NCBI GenBank assembly: GCA_002110485.1
Contig: MOWL01000067.1
Location: 2,232,001 to 2,296,000, forward strand
DNA length: 64,000 nucleotides
Direction: 5' to 3'
Origin: Emergomyces orientalis
Taxonomy: Eukaryota; Ascomycota; Eurotiomycetes; Onygenales; Ajellomycetaceae
Below, in pieces: positions 46,982 through 58,494 of this stretch. Position numbers and translations under genes: made by a program. Each line of letters opens with the position of its first letter. Within the stretch, counting starts at the first letter, position 1. Under the pieces are notes generated by a model. It did no database searches. It had not been told where the DNA came from and worked only from the letters and a program-made list of their open reading frames with translations.

Positions 46982-48543
46982 TACTGCGTTGATGATAGGA
47001 AATGGTTCAACTGTTGGAGTAATGGTGCAATCTGGATAAATCAATATGGATGTCTCAATATGAGTCGATTTGCGCAGCGCATGTACTCGCTAAGGAATGA
47101 GAGCCAAAGAGGAGCAGGAAGCAGATAGCCAGGAAGCTCTGCAATATATACGCTGATCCAACATCATTAATGATATGATATCAACCATTGCGTATACAAA
47201 AAAACTAATACAATCAATGATTGTATGTATAGGCAAGCCTAGAAAGTTGAAGAAACCTTGAAGATATTGCTTTCTCTGGGAGAAAGGGTTCATTGTTCAC
47301 CCAGGGTATAAGGTGAAAGTGAAAATTGCGACCAAACCAAACCTTGAATTGTAACTCAGCATGTCTTGAGCTCTGGAAATATCCATGGATGACTATCAGA
47401 AACCACTTCATCAAATGTCTTGTGGATGGTGAAACGGAGAAGGATGCTGGACCTCAGCTATCAGGGAGAGAGACGGACCAGAAGAAAAGCGAGCATAAGA
47501 TTCATCCGTTGGGGGGGGACATAGCGTGTATTGAAACCTAGGTAGCTAGGTACGGTACGGTACGGCACCCCACACCATCCCACAGGCTATGGCCCGGCAC
47601 GTACGTTTATTTAATAATCACGCGATTTTTCATTAAAAGCACTGCGCACAACTTCCCATAGGATCTATATGGTATTGAGACTACTAGCCATCGTAGGGTA
47701 GCTTTCCTTTTCTCCGAAATGAGCTTCCCCCTACAATGGATTGAGTGAAGAATTATTATTATTATTATCATTCTTAATTATGTGGATCTGCTGGATCATG
47801 TGCATCCACCACTCTAACTACTACATACCTAGTTGGTGGACTTAACCAGTTAACCATGAACTCTGATTTAGCTGCTTCCTGACTAGTTCGGTGTTGAAGA
47901 TTGCGAGAGTGTATGTTGTAACATGTGTGTAGTATATAGTTATACAGGTTAATCTAACTTATAAAAATATGTAATTCTAAATAGTAAAAGTGAAGACAGA
48001 TCATGAATAAAATTTGCTTATTTTGAATAACTAAAGATTCTTTTTAATAATACTAGTATCAGTTTCAACTCCGTACTGCTAACACATACATATTTTTAGC
48101 AATATCTATAAAATTGCCGAGAAGCAAATCAGAGACTGATATTTATTAGAAAAACAAAGTGACTCTATATACTCCGTACTCCGTACTAGTATTTTGAAAA
48201 TCATATAAATACGAAGAGGTGGATTTCATGCCAGCTACAGCAATTAATAATTTTGTCTATAATAAATCTTCTAATTCTTCTATACCATCATTGAATGAGC
48301 TCCTATCTGGCATTTGTATGATTGAGGTGTCCTACTACGGAGTACAGGCAAGGGAAATAATCATAGTGTGGTGGACTCGTAGGGTGTATGCTTCTCAGAG
48401 CACCAACAGCTTCAAGTTTATTATTTTGATTAATGCAGAACTGTCAATTGGTAGATGGGGAGAGAAATGACGTTTTCTAGCGTTTGCTAACAGCACCCGC
48501 TCTTCCCTTGGCCAAGTCAATGGGCATCTTCACTGTCTCTTGG
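46982..48543. other. Intergenic region upstream of the repeat-protein gene
   Basis: No supported gene is seen. TACGGTACGGTACGG repeats occur at 47,549-47,563, an (ATT)n tract lies at 47,754-47,769, and four TACTCCGTA/TACGGAGTA-type words lie between 48,068 and 48,345. Confidence 0.5.
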
Positions 48544-50110
48544 TCAGAGTCGGGAAAGTACGATAACTGTCAAGCAACAAATGTTGCTCTCAGTAAGCTT
48601 CCGAGCATCCACACTCCCTAGCCTGGTGGGCTCCACCATGTATGCTTCGAACTCGGCGGACTTACGCTCGTTGCCATCGGCATATTTGTAACTTAGAAGC
48701 CATCCGTTGAACCATAGTGGTAGGCCATTGGTATCCAGGTGAAGCAGCTGGGGAGCGCATATTGTATAATTTTTTGGTTTCCTGTCGCCTTCTTAAGGCT
48801 TCTGGCTCCCGTCTGGGCGGTCTTGCTGGAGGATAATATCACCGTTAGGTGGAGTCTTCCCGACCTTAGGCATTGGGCTGCAATCTTCAACCTTTCCCAT
48901 AATGCCCGTGGCTCCATCATAAAAAGCATACTGGGTGCCCCCAACATGTTCCCAACCTACCCAGAATATCTCTTTCTCACATCTGCAGTGTCAGCATACC
49001 AAAAGGTGTTGATCATGCGACAGGAACTAATGTGACATGAACCATACCGTATACCCCAATTTTATTCTCGTCCTTGTTGGAGCCGTTCATCCTGCATACG
49101 AGAAACATTTCCATAACGTGCCTCCATTTATCGATCACAACAAATCCCGACTCTTGCATATGGCCGCTTTCGCCAGTCCAAAGTCTGGTCCCCATAGCTT
49201 TCCTCGATATACAAAACATGTGTGCTTGATTTTTTAAGGGCGGCATATCATGCCAGAATCAGAAAAGGAGTGGCTACAACAAATTCTTCCCAGGCCGGAT
49301 TCTGGAAGAACAACGCATCAGCGTCAACAAAAAGGACCTCCCAGAAACTTGAGAGTTTGGCTGCCCAGCCTTTGAGCTCCCACCCCTTATCATTTACCAT
49401 ATGGCTTAGGTTCTTGGTAATAATAACCCTTGGTAGCATTTCGAGTTGGGCACGATAGCTTTCGCCAAGATCCTCATCACCCAAATACATGATTTCAGTG
49501 GGTAATTTGCAACCAAGTCGTCGGAACAACTCAATCTAAATAAGGTTCTTGTTTGCTTCCCGTGGTGGAAATAGTCCCTCGACCACCATTTTGAAAGCTA
49601 ACATGTAGATGCACGTGGTCAGATAATAAGGAGAGGTCCAGGGGAAAAGATGTGTTGCCAAACGCTGTCATAAGGAGTGGTATGATTATTATAAATGAAC
49701 TGTCTCAGTGAATATTGATGATGAGAGTGCTTCTGGATTATTTCGCAGGAACTGGACCATATTATCGCGCACATACATGGTGCCATCAGTCCGAAACAAT
49801 ATGTAAATATTCCCAGGATTGAAAGTAGCGGGTATATGCTCTGGTTCTCAGACCGATTTCGCGCAGTTTTTCATTCCCAGTCTCCTCGATTGATTTCACT
49901 AATTCTTCAATATGAATTCCATTCGGCATTATTGACAGAACATATTCGATGCCAGCTTTGATATGAGTAATGTCTCCACCATTTTTGTCTGGCGACCGGC
50001 AGCAGCAGTACGTTTGTTGTCACCTTCTCGTTTTTCTGGCAGTGGATCCTTAACCAAATCGTGCCGTTCTGCTAGATCTGGCTCAGATGGTATTTCTACT
50101 TACGATTGTT
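48544..50110 (-). pseudogene. GT71-type alpha-mannosyltransferase (Mnn1-like) pseudogene
   Basis: Conserved parts of a Golgi alpha-1,3-mannosyltransferase occur in order on the minus strand but in several frames. They are a stalk/N-terminal part (VKSIEETGNEKLREIGLRTR, YVRDNMVQFLRNNPEAL), FPWTSPY then SDHVHLHVSFQNGGRG, RRLGCKLPTEIMYLGDEDLG with GWELKGWAAK, the DxD-containing FVDADALFFQNP, SGHMQESGFVVIDKWRHV, LGAPSMLFMMEPRALWERL-like text and the C-terminal APQLLHLDTNGLPLWFNGW and TESNICCL. A short in-frame loss follows GWAAK, and stops or frameshifts separate the other blocks. The DxD metal site survives but no continuous protein is possible. The final stop is TGA 48,544-48,546. The neighbouring SLC35 and GT17 genes are intact. 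Confidence 0.85.
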
Positions 50111-51428
50111 ATCGCTGATTGAAGGTCCTGAAGGTCTCGGTTTTCGGTAAAACTGGGGGGGGGGGGAATTGCCTTCGCTGGGTTGCTCGTTTTTGTATAG
50201 GTCAGGTGCTAAAAAAATTCAAAGTCACAAAAGACAGAGTGATTGCAAATAAAAGAATCAACAAACGTGTTGCAGTCCTCCATTTTCGAGGCGGAGAGTA
50301 ACGGCAGGATAATCGATATCGATTGACCTGAGGCGGCCACATCATATTGGCTACTCAATCATTTCTATGGGTCGGAATGGAGCGGAAAGAGCTCCCAAAG
50401 CTGGTATGGGTGTCTATCCATCTTCTAATTCCATGAGAAGAAGTCCGGAAGTGGGCAGTAATTGCTCCTCTGGGGGGGCGTTTCAACAAAGCGCAGTCCT
50501 AGCTAACTGGTATTTTCTTGCATCAGACAGACGTCGTACCGGGAGGTTTTATGGGAGGTTTAATCCTAGTGACACTGTCGATCAACTGCAGATCAACAAA
50601 TCTGGGATCGACGTTGTTGGCTGGGTAAGCCATATTTCTGTTGTTTATCGATGGATAGCCTATGGCGAAATTTGGGATTCCCTGTTAAGCTCAGAAACCA
50701 GGGAAACCAGAAGCTCCAAAACCAGATATACACAGCATGGAAGACTCGAAATCCTGAGCTAGCCGGCCCCGCTTGTATGTACGCCTGGTGTCTTTTTTGG
50801 AGACTAGCTGCCCTCGGTAATTACCTAGCTCCCTTTTCCCAAATTCAGCCTCAAAGCCAAGCGCTTTTCAGCCGCTGCTTACTTTGTTGGCTTGGGCCAA
50901 TTTGTTCCTGCATGGATGCACCTCATGATTCAACAGCTATCTCAATTGCATCACCATTCCGTGGACATGCAGGTACTGTTCCAACTATTTGTAAAACGAA
51001 GAAACGCCCAACTCGACCCCTGAACTCGTTCGCTCCAAGTGATCATTTCCCGCGGCAACGATTTTTGGATTGCGCCTAGATTCGTTCGTCATCATTGATG
51101 AACTAGGCATCTGAGGTGAAGACATACTACCTCCCGAGTCAGCATGATCTCGCTGGTTGATTCCAGTTAGCAGGTGGATTCCAGCCATGTCCTCATGAGT
51201 AGCAAAGCTTATACTGTAGCTCTAGGCACGCACCCACGCGATAGGTTTTCCGTTTTCAGACAGTCCAGAAACGCCAGACGACAGAGCACCGTAAACTACG
51301 GGCAATTCTTCCAATATCGGCGCCTCTGGAACAATCGAAAGCCTTCGCTACCAACATTTTAGTGACAGCTTACTCCATTGGGCTTTGACGACAGCGCCCA
51401 CGTGGAAAAAACACATTGGGGATTCAAG
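50111..51428. other. Region upstream of the SLC35 gene with coding-like remnants
   Basis: Plus-strand text at about 50,500-50,620 (LTGIFLHQTDVVPGGFMGGL) and 50,840-50,970 (KFSLKAKRFSAAAYFVGLGQ and on to a GTACTG donor) looks coding-like. The pieces are separated by stops and do not match a family I recognise. A 67-codon minus-strand frame at 50,985-51,188 is also unassigned. These may be pieces of a lost gene. Confidence 0.35.
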
Positions 51429-52515
51429 ATGAAGGAAATGGATGTGGAGGAAGCGCCAGTTCCAAATTCACTGAAGGCAAGCAAAAGTCGAAGTTGGTCT
51501 CTTGTTGCGTGGATAACGGTGAACGTGGTGTCGACCACAGCGATTGTATTCCCCCTTTTTTCTACAGCCCATGTAACCTTAGAAACAGATATTGACTAAC
51601 AAATAATTGAAGGTCTATGTCAATAAATTAATCTTCACGGACCACTCCTTAGGGAGATGCCCACTGGGGTTTGTCGCCTTCCACTTTTTTATAACATCCA
51701 CGATGTTATACCTTGCTTCTCGCCCTAAAGTGCGCCTATTCGTCCCAGCACGAGCAAGTATCCTGTCGGTGCTCCCCCTCACATTAATTATGTGTGCGAA
51801 CGTTGTCTTCCTTAACCTGTCGCTTGCGTTTTCGTCCATATTATGCTACCAGGTTGTTCGGATTTTACTCACTCCCCTTACCGTCATCATCGATTTTTGC
51901 TTCTACGGCTCGAGGACCCCATTAAAGGCATGCCTCGCTCTCATCCCTACCTGTATCGGCGTCGGAATAGTATCATACTATGACACCTCGTCAACATCTA
52001 AGAAGGGCACCATAGAAACTACCTCAGCTCTTGGTGTGCTCTTTTCATTCACGGGTGTCACTATCAGCGCGATTTACACCCTTTGGGTTTCGCAGTACCA
52101 CAAAAAGCTGCAGATGGACAGCATGCAGTTATTATATAACCAGGTCCCTTTCGGTGCCCTGGTCCTCTTTATCGCAAGCATTTTCACAGACACATATCCT
52201 GTTTGGAGTGACGTGCTCCCCCGACAATGGATGTTACTTGTTATTAGTGGAGCTTGCGCCTGTCTCGTCAACCTCTCTCTTTTCTTCATTATTGACCATG
52301 CCGGCCCCGTCAGCAGTACCGTGACTGGGCACCTGAAAACTTGCGTCATCATTGGGCTCGGCTGGGCCACCAGCAGCAAGAACGTGAGTTTTGAAAGCAA
52401 GTTTGGCATCCTTTGCGCAATATTGGGGATAATGTTGTACTCCTTTACGATGCACGGCCAGACCGCGAAAGTTGCTCGACCGGAAAAGATCCGAGAGGGA
52501 GATGTCGTGCAGTAG
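51429..52515 (+). CDS. SLC35E3/triose-phosphate-translocator-like nucleotide-sugar transporter
   Basis: This is a Golgi/ER membrane antiporter of the drug/metabolite transporter superfamily. Exons 51429-51545 and 51613-52515 join in phase (ATT|GTC, giving STTAIVYVNKLIF) to 339 residues with about ten hydrophobic helices. Family marks are VNVVSTTAIVYVNKLIF in the first helix, PLTLIMCANVVFLNLSLAF, SILCYQVVRILLTPLTVIID and the C-terminal GPVSSTVTGHLKTCVIIGLGW. The KxCVII pattern at the end of TM helix 9 fits TPT-type members close to SLC35E3, whose substrate is not known. The TTG codon upstream at 51,378 is not used because the ATG at 51,429 gives a normal N-terminus. Its position next to a GT71 pseudogene and a GT17 gene suggests a glycan-synthesis context. 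Confidence 0.9.
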
Positions 52516-54291
52516 GGCAGGGGAGAAATTTTATGCATCTAGTCTATTATTAGCCTTGGAGATTCGAAATTCAAACTTTGTATTTAATTTTTTGATTTTT
52601 TTTGGGGGGGCTAGGGGAAAGGGGAGTGTACAATGCGCTTTGCTGGCCACCTTTGGAAAATCAAAGGCTGCAATATAAAATTTTAAATTGTAATTTCAGT
52701 TCATTGACTGGCGGGTTCAATAACTAGCTGCAACCAATCATTGTCTTGACGCACATGGGTAAGGCTCAAACCCTCCAGTCGCAGCAAAGCTCAAACGAAA
52801 TTAGCAACCCCTGAAATTGCCTAGGTACCTCATGACCACCGGCGCGTCTATTTCAGGTCGCGCTCCTACGAATTCCAGCGACGAGTACCGTTCAAGCAAA
52901 GCTTTGGAGCCATCTGGGAGATTTCGAACGACGGCAGGAGGAGTGATGATTTTCACGAGGGCTTTGGCTGGTGGGGTGGCTGGTGGGGGGTGGGGGGTGG
53001 GAGGGTAACTCATGACTGATCGCCAGTTCCAACGACTGCATAAAGATGAATAAAAATCTGGTCTTGCAATTTCGCCCCGTCAATTGAGTTCAGAATAAGA
53101 TTCGGCTATAAAGAGGGACATTATGTGACCGTGTCAACTGCATGTCCTCCATACCTTCTGAAAATCTGGCTGATAGGGGATTTTACATTGAGATAGACGC
53201 AGACAGTCACGGCGAAGACTATCGGATACATGGAGGGGTCTCGTGTAAGAGTCCATCGACAAAACGACGCAGCATCGACGCCCATATCGGCGTGTACCGA
53301 CGGAGAAAGTCCAAACTCTACCGTTTGAGGCACCAGGGGGACTATAGTATACACAACTTCAAGCAAGCATCAAATCGCGAAAAACCTACTCTGTCCCAAA
53401 ATCCGTGGCAGACGGGAGCTATCCTACTTAATATACTGACCTGACATCAGTCATCTCATTTCGGAGCAGGTCGAGAAGTGGCCGGTACTCAAATCACCAA
53501 TGGTACCAATTGCAGCCGAGGTCTCAACTATCTTGAATACGTCTCCCCTTCGGTTTTATTGGTAATTATGTGAAACAAGGAAATTCAGCGACCGACTTAT
53601 CTCTTCGTCGGACACATAGTTGAACGTGGTTAGAGAAAAGTTGAACGAGGGTAGAAAATAAGGAGAGTAGATAATCTGTAAAGTGCTCCTCTCTCTCTCT
53701 TGCCCCCCTTTTCTCTTTTTTAATAATATCGTGCAGCATCTCTGTGTGGGGTGTGCGTATTCTGTTTCCACAGTGTCATTGTGTTTTGGGCGAAGTTGAT
53801 TGGCCGAGGACTGGTGTGGGATTGAAAACTAGTTATACATTTTCTTTTGCCAATGTTCCAACGTTTTTTCCTCACCACATTCAGCTATCGCCTGTTCCTG
53901 GTCAGGAATTCAGGCACAATCGGCCTTGTCAATTCAGCTCCCGAATTTGACCAATTGATGGCTCAGATTGGCAATAGGGAGAATGAACAGCCATTGAAAT
54001 GGTACACTAATTGCGCTTGTTCCCAGGCGAGGAGTGATCTCCTCCTGAGCCCTCGAAATGGTTTGGACACTGGTTGGTCAATCTTGGAAACGATGGGGGA
54101 AGTGGGAAAACGTTCATGGGCAGGTTTATGAATGGCGTTTCTTATATCTTATTGTACCAAATCGCTCCAGCCATCTTCTTGCAGCCGCCTTCAGGGCTAC
54201 AACTCCGTCATACCGCGTTGCATACGGAGCTGCTCCTCTTAGCATCCTCCTTGTATTATAATTTCAGAAGACAGCAAATTGAGGCGTGCGA
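52516..54291. other. Intergenic region between SLC35 and GT17 genes
   Basis: No intact gene is supported. A 70-codon minus-strand frame (52,801-53,013) is rich in Pro at its start and contains ITPPAVVRNLPDGSKALLER, weakly like the adenylation domain of fungal reductases. Another at 53,121-53,366 contains LTRDPSMYPIVFAVTVCVYL. Both are too short to assign. Confidence 0.4.
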
Positions 54292-55338
54292 ATGTTTAAG
54301 CAACCGAATAGAATATGGCGTGGCCTGCTCATATCACTGGCATTGGTCTTGATCTATGATCTCGTCACCCGCACCTCAAATCACCATTTACGGTTTCGCT
54401 CCAAGCGTTCCTCGAAGGATTTCCTATCCACTACTACCGCACACACGCTTTGCAATTCCCACAATCTGTCAATCTTCTCCGACCGAACACGACATCGCAA
54501 AATCTACGACCTCATGTTAGTCAGCACTGAGCTAGACTGGCTTGAAATTCGTATGAATGAGCTCAAGCACCATGTCGACTACTTCGTCATAGTTGAATCG
54601 GGGCATACCTTTACTCAGAACCCCAAGCCTTTTCATTTCAAAGAGAATTTTGAGCGTTTCGCCCCCTTCCAATCTCAAATACTTTACCGCAATCTCGATA
54701 TCTCCAGTTTAGGGTCTAACAGCACCTGGGAGCGTGAAGCCTTCCTCCGTAACGGGCTCTTCGATTCTGTCTTTCCCAGTTTAGTCGGCAACGCCGAACC
54801 TTCACTCAATGATGTCATCATCGTGCCAGACGTCGACGAAATACCACGGCCATCTACACTGAATGTCCTCAGAAACTGCGCTTTTCCGGAGCGTGTCACC
54901 CTCCGTAGCCGTTTTTTCTACTACTCCTTCCAATGGCAACACGTGGGCGACGAATGGGGCCATCCCCAAGCGACATTCTACCAGGGGCCAGAGAAGACAA
55001 TTAAGCCAGAAGAATTACGGATGGGTGGCGGTGCAACTGATTTGTGGAATGCCAGCTGGCACTGCAGTTCGTGCTTTTCAACGGTTGCTGAGATGGCGAA
55101 GAAGCTGGAGAGCTTTTCCCACACAGAGTACAACAAGCCAGAGTTCCGGGAACCGCGGGAAATTGTACGAAGAGTTCGGAATGGGTTGGACCTGTTCGAT
55201 CGTGAGGACCAGCTGTATGAGCGTGTGCAATCGGATTATGACACCCCAGGGTATGTGAAGGCAAATAAAGAACGATTTGCATACATGCTCAATCGGGACA
55301 CTGCAAATGCGAACTTTAAGGACTATACTTCGGAATGA
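54292..55338 (+). CDS. GT17 family glycosyltransferase (GnT-III-like)
   Basis: This single-exon gene encodes 348 residues. A short cytosolic N-terminus and a hydrophobic anchor (GLLISLALVLIYDLV, about residues 11-25) give a type II Golgi topology. The catalytic part begins KIYDLMLVSTELDWLEIRMNEL and continues with VDYFVIVESGHTFTQ, WEREAFLRNGLF, the acidic motif IIVPDVDEIPRP, and FYYSFQWQH...ATFYQGPEKT and SWHCSSCFSTVAEMAKKLES. These match the family that adds bisecting N-acetylglucosamine in animals; fungi make little complex N-glycan, so the donor and acceptor are unknown. The ATG at 54292 is preferred over the GTG two codons upstream. No lesion is seen. Confidence 0.9.
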   Translation: MFKQPNRIWRGLLISLALVLIYDLVTRTSNHHLRFRSKRSSKDFLSTTTAHTLCNSHNLSIFSDRTRHRKIYDLMLVSTELDWLEIRMNELKHHVDYFVIVESGHTFTQNPKPFHFKENFERFAPFQSQILYRNLDISSLGSNSTWEREAFLRNGLFDSVFPSLVGNAEPSLNDVIIVPDVDEIPRPSTLNVLRNCAFPERVTLRSRFFYYSFQWQHVGDEWGHPQATFYQGPEKTIKPEELRMGGGATDLWNASWHCSSCFSTVAEMAKKLESFSHTEYNKPEFREPREIVRRVRNGLDLFDREDQLYERVQSDYDTPGYVKANKERFAYMLNRDTANANFKDYTSE

Positions 55339-55639
55339 CGGATCTAATTTCATTATACTACAATTTCGTGGATTTTATAGATTTTATTTAAGATCCAGGC
55401 TTTTCGCAAGTGTTTTGGATTGGATGCTCACCAGTTCGCAAAAGATAGAATGAATTTTGCAGCATTTAAATGGTGGTTAACAGAAAAAAGAAAAGAATGG
55501 TGATTAAAGCTACATGAAGATGATGTGTTCATTGAGCTAAATTTTAAGGTATTAAGTTCGCAGGGCAAATTTACACACCTTCCAAGGGTGGCTTAAAGGG
55601 GGCTTACAATGCTTCACAATCTCCCACGCATTCCCCTAG
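55339..55639. other. Intergenic region after GT17
   Basis: AT-rich spacer; no feature is seen. Confidence 0.45.
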
Positions 55640-55640
55640 A

Positions 55641-55812
55641 TAACGTCACCCGCCCGGCGACCCTCGCCCACTTTGTACCACTACACCAATTTAGTATAAG
55701 AAGTTACCTTGTTGTGTTTCTCTTGTTTGTCCTATATGTAGTCTCTCACACTAAATTGGTGTTGGTGGTGGGCGAGGTCGCTGGGCAGGCGAGTTCGCCG
55801 TGAAATACGTTA
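55641..55812. mobile_element. Foldback MITE with TA target duplication
   Basis: Imperfect inverted arms of about 50-60 bp (55,643-55,695 and 55,750-55,810) flank a short loop. The inner ends match best: CACCAATTTAGT at 55,684-55,695 pairs with ACTAAATTGGTG from 55,750, and CGACC-CTCGCCCAC pairs with GTGGGCGAG-GTCG. The outermost bases read ACGT...ACGT and are flanked by TA on both sides, the target pattern of Tc1/mariner-type elements. There is no coding capacity. Confidence 0.7.
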
Positions 55813-56250
55813 TGTATATATCAATATCTAAAATATTAGTTTTAATTTGCGAATAATTCAGACCGATGAGCAAGATTCCTTCGTAAACCTTTGTGAAGTA
55901 TGAGGATAAACAATGACAAATAACTATGAATGGATGAATACTTGCTGATATTCCACATCTGAATTCATTCTTGTACGCAGGCGACGCTTTAGGCAAACAT
56001 GACTTCTCAAATCTATCTTAAGTCAGTCCCAGCCTCCGGGTGTCGTCGTTGCACGCATGAGGCGCTCAGAAGCTGTGGCAGTAAAAATATGCTCAAATTC
56101 ATTTCATCAAGTGCTTTGATATGAAACCTATCTTCGACATAATGGAGTGATAAAACAGGCTAACAGCATGGTAGGGTTCGAGCTGGGCTATTTACATGTT
56201 CCTGGGACACGCTATCATCACTATCAGTAAAAGAAAATGCAACGCTCATA
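55813..56250. other. Intergenic region downstream of DSN1
   Basis: These 438 bases between the MITE and the DSN1 stop codon show no open frame with a domain, repeat or RNA gene. Confidence 0.45.
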
Positions 56251-58494
56251 CTATCTGCTCTCCAGCCTACTCAATGCCCCCAACACAAGCGCCAAATCCT
56301 CCTTCACTATTCTGAAAGTGTCTTCTTCATCTTCATATGCGTCTCCCTCTTCCCCTTCTCCCTTCTCGTCCTCCCCCGTCTCACCAACTTTCTGTTTCCC
56401 CTTTCTCCTTCTCGTTCTCATCGTACCCCCATTAGTACTTCTCCCCAGCTCCTCCCCAACAACTCGTCTCGGCAGTAACTGATCACGCTCTTCTAATCGA
56501 CGCGCACATATCGCAAGAATCTGCCCCGCCACGTCATCCGCTGCGTGGCGAAAGAGCTCTATGTCATGTATTCCCGAGGCGAAGGAGTCGAGGGTCGGGA
56601 TTAGGGAAGCTGTTAGGCGGGAGAGGCGGGATGAGATGTTGGATATTGATGTACGGGATGTGTCTGTGGGCGGAGTTGATGCAGATTTGTCGTTGGAGGT
56701 GGAGGTGGAGTTCGATTGATTCAGAGTCGTCAGGATCGCTAGTTGAGAAGGGTTGAGGAGGGCAGGGTTTATTCCTTTTAGGTGTTGGGTTTCGGAGGTT
56801 TGTGCAGATGTCGAGGACGGAGGTCTTATTCTTGGAATTGACGGGGGACGGAAGAGGGATGTGAGTGATTGTCGCTCTAGTTGGAGTCTGCCGTATAGAG
56901 TTAGATTTTACTTTCCCCGTATATACTCAAGTGAAATTGAACTGCATACTTTTGTATCTGCTCCTCCAACTCTTTAATCTTCTCCGCATTCTGTATATTT
57001 CTCGGATTCGGTTTTTTAACCACCACAGCCGGCGGCGTCGTTTCTTGCCGACCAAACCAATCCGAAAGCTCTGGCCGATTCGCGAAATCTTCAAGGAGTT
57101 CCTCTTGTATCACCCGAGCTATGTGGGAGAACGAGACTGTAGTTAGCACACATTAAAATCCACCTCTTCGTCGCGTTTGGAAACGTTCGCTTTCAACCCT
57201 CACAACGTACCAGCTAATCTCGCACTTTCATCCCCTGACCTGGATCCGGACGGCTTCTCCCCCAGCGCCCGAGTCGCACACCACGTAAGTAGCTGTCGCA
57301 TTCTCTTGGGCTCTGACAAACCGTCACACTCGATGTGTTTGTAGAAATGCGCCGTATCGACTTGGTCATGCGGTAGCGCTAGCAACAGAAAATGGAAACA
57401 TTAGCACCCTTTCAAGCCAGAAAGTAACCCATGTGCGAAGATAAATAAAATTATGAAAACACACCATTCGACACTCCGGATTCAATCAAGAAACTTGCCC
57501 TCCTCCCTCTTCTCCCAAGACTACTCCGCCTCTGCCCCTTCTGGCTCTTCTCCATCCGCATTTCTTTATTCTTCCGAATGACGGGCGTGTCCGCAAAAGG
57601 GAGTGCTATCTTCTGCGTATTCGTGTCTGCTAAGGGTGTGGTACCTTGGCCTTCCGCTTCCTCTGTTTGAGGCTCATTTTGTGAGTCTTTGGTTTTACTT
57701 GATCCCCGCTTCTTTGGCACTGCAATTGGGGCAGGTTCGACATCATTCGATTTCCGCCTAGACTTTGATGACTTCTCCTTTACTGTTGCGGTTGGTACTT
57801 CCTCAGTCAGACGTTTGGACATACGTCGAAGTGGTCGAGTGGGGAGCTTTCCATTGGGAGTCTCAAATGTGACTGTGCGTGGTGCGTCTACGGACTTAGG
57901 AGGTCTCCCCCTCCCCTTCTGCTTCCGGACAGGTTGGTGTTGCGTATCCTCATCCGTTGGCGGCTGCGGAATTGAATTCTCATCTATGATAGCGGGTTTG
58001 GATTTCTTCGGGGCCGCTGCGCGAGTGAATTGGAATCCTTCAACATCCTCGTCGTACTCAGCTGTAGAGGAGAGAAAATGGAAGTGAAAATTAGCATTGG
58101 TAACCCATATTGTATTGTTCACTCAAACCACGGCAATCAGCGCAAACCATCCAGCCCATCACAACCCATGAACCCATTTCATCTGCCCACCGTCTAAAGC
58201 AGGAAGAAAAAAAAAAGAAAAAAACCACTCACCAGCCTTCCTCTTCCCTCCCCATCCATTCGCACCACCTTCGGCATTCCCATCCCCTTTTTTCACACCC
58301 CTTTTCGTCGCGTTCCCATTGGGCAGCCGCCCGCGCGCCTGCGACATCGCCTGATCAATAGTCGTTAGCGGAGCGCGACTACGCGTCGTCCCGTGTCCGT
58401 ATCTGCTTTGCCTACTATCTCCAAAATCTATGATATGATGTGTCGTGCTTCGTGTACTAATCGTGGCTGCGGTTGTTGCGAAAGTGGTTGTCAT
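56251..58494 (-). CDS. dsn1: Kinetochore protein Mis13/DSN1 (MIND complex)
   Basis: This is a subunit of the Mis12/MIND complex that links inner kinetochore proteins to Ndc80. Exons 58494-58233, 58061-57465, 57378-57211, 57118-56950 and 56887-56251 join in phase to give 610 residues. The first 280 residues are basic and disordered (RGRPPKSVD, RRMSKRLTEE), then the conserved RRSSLGRRGRRASFLIESG motif. The latter is the Ser-containing region phosphorylated by Aurora B in yeast and human Dsn1. Next come ALPHDQVDTAHFYKHIECDG, MRQLLTWCATRALGEK, VIQEELLEDFANRPELSDWF and KIKELEEQIQKLQLERQSL, a coiled coil. The C-terminal part has a Ser/Thr-rich stretch and an Asp/Glu-rich end. Exon 4 to 5 joins AA|A CTC after QIQK. 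Confidence 0.9.
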
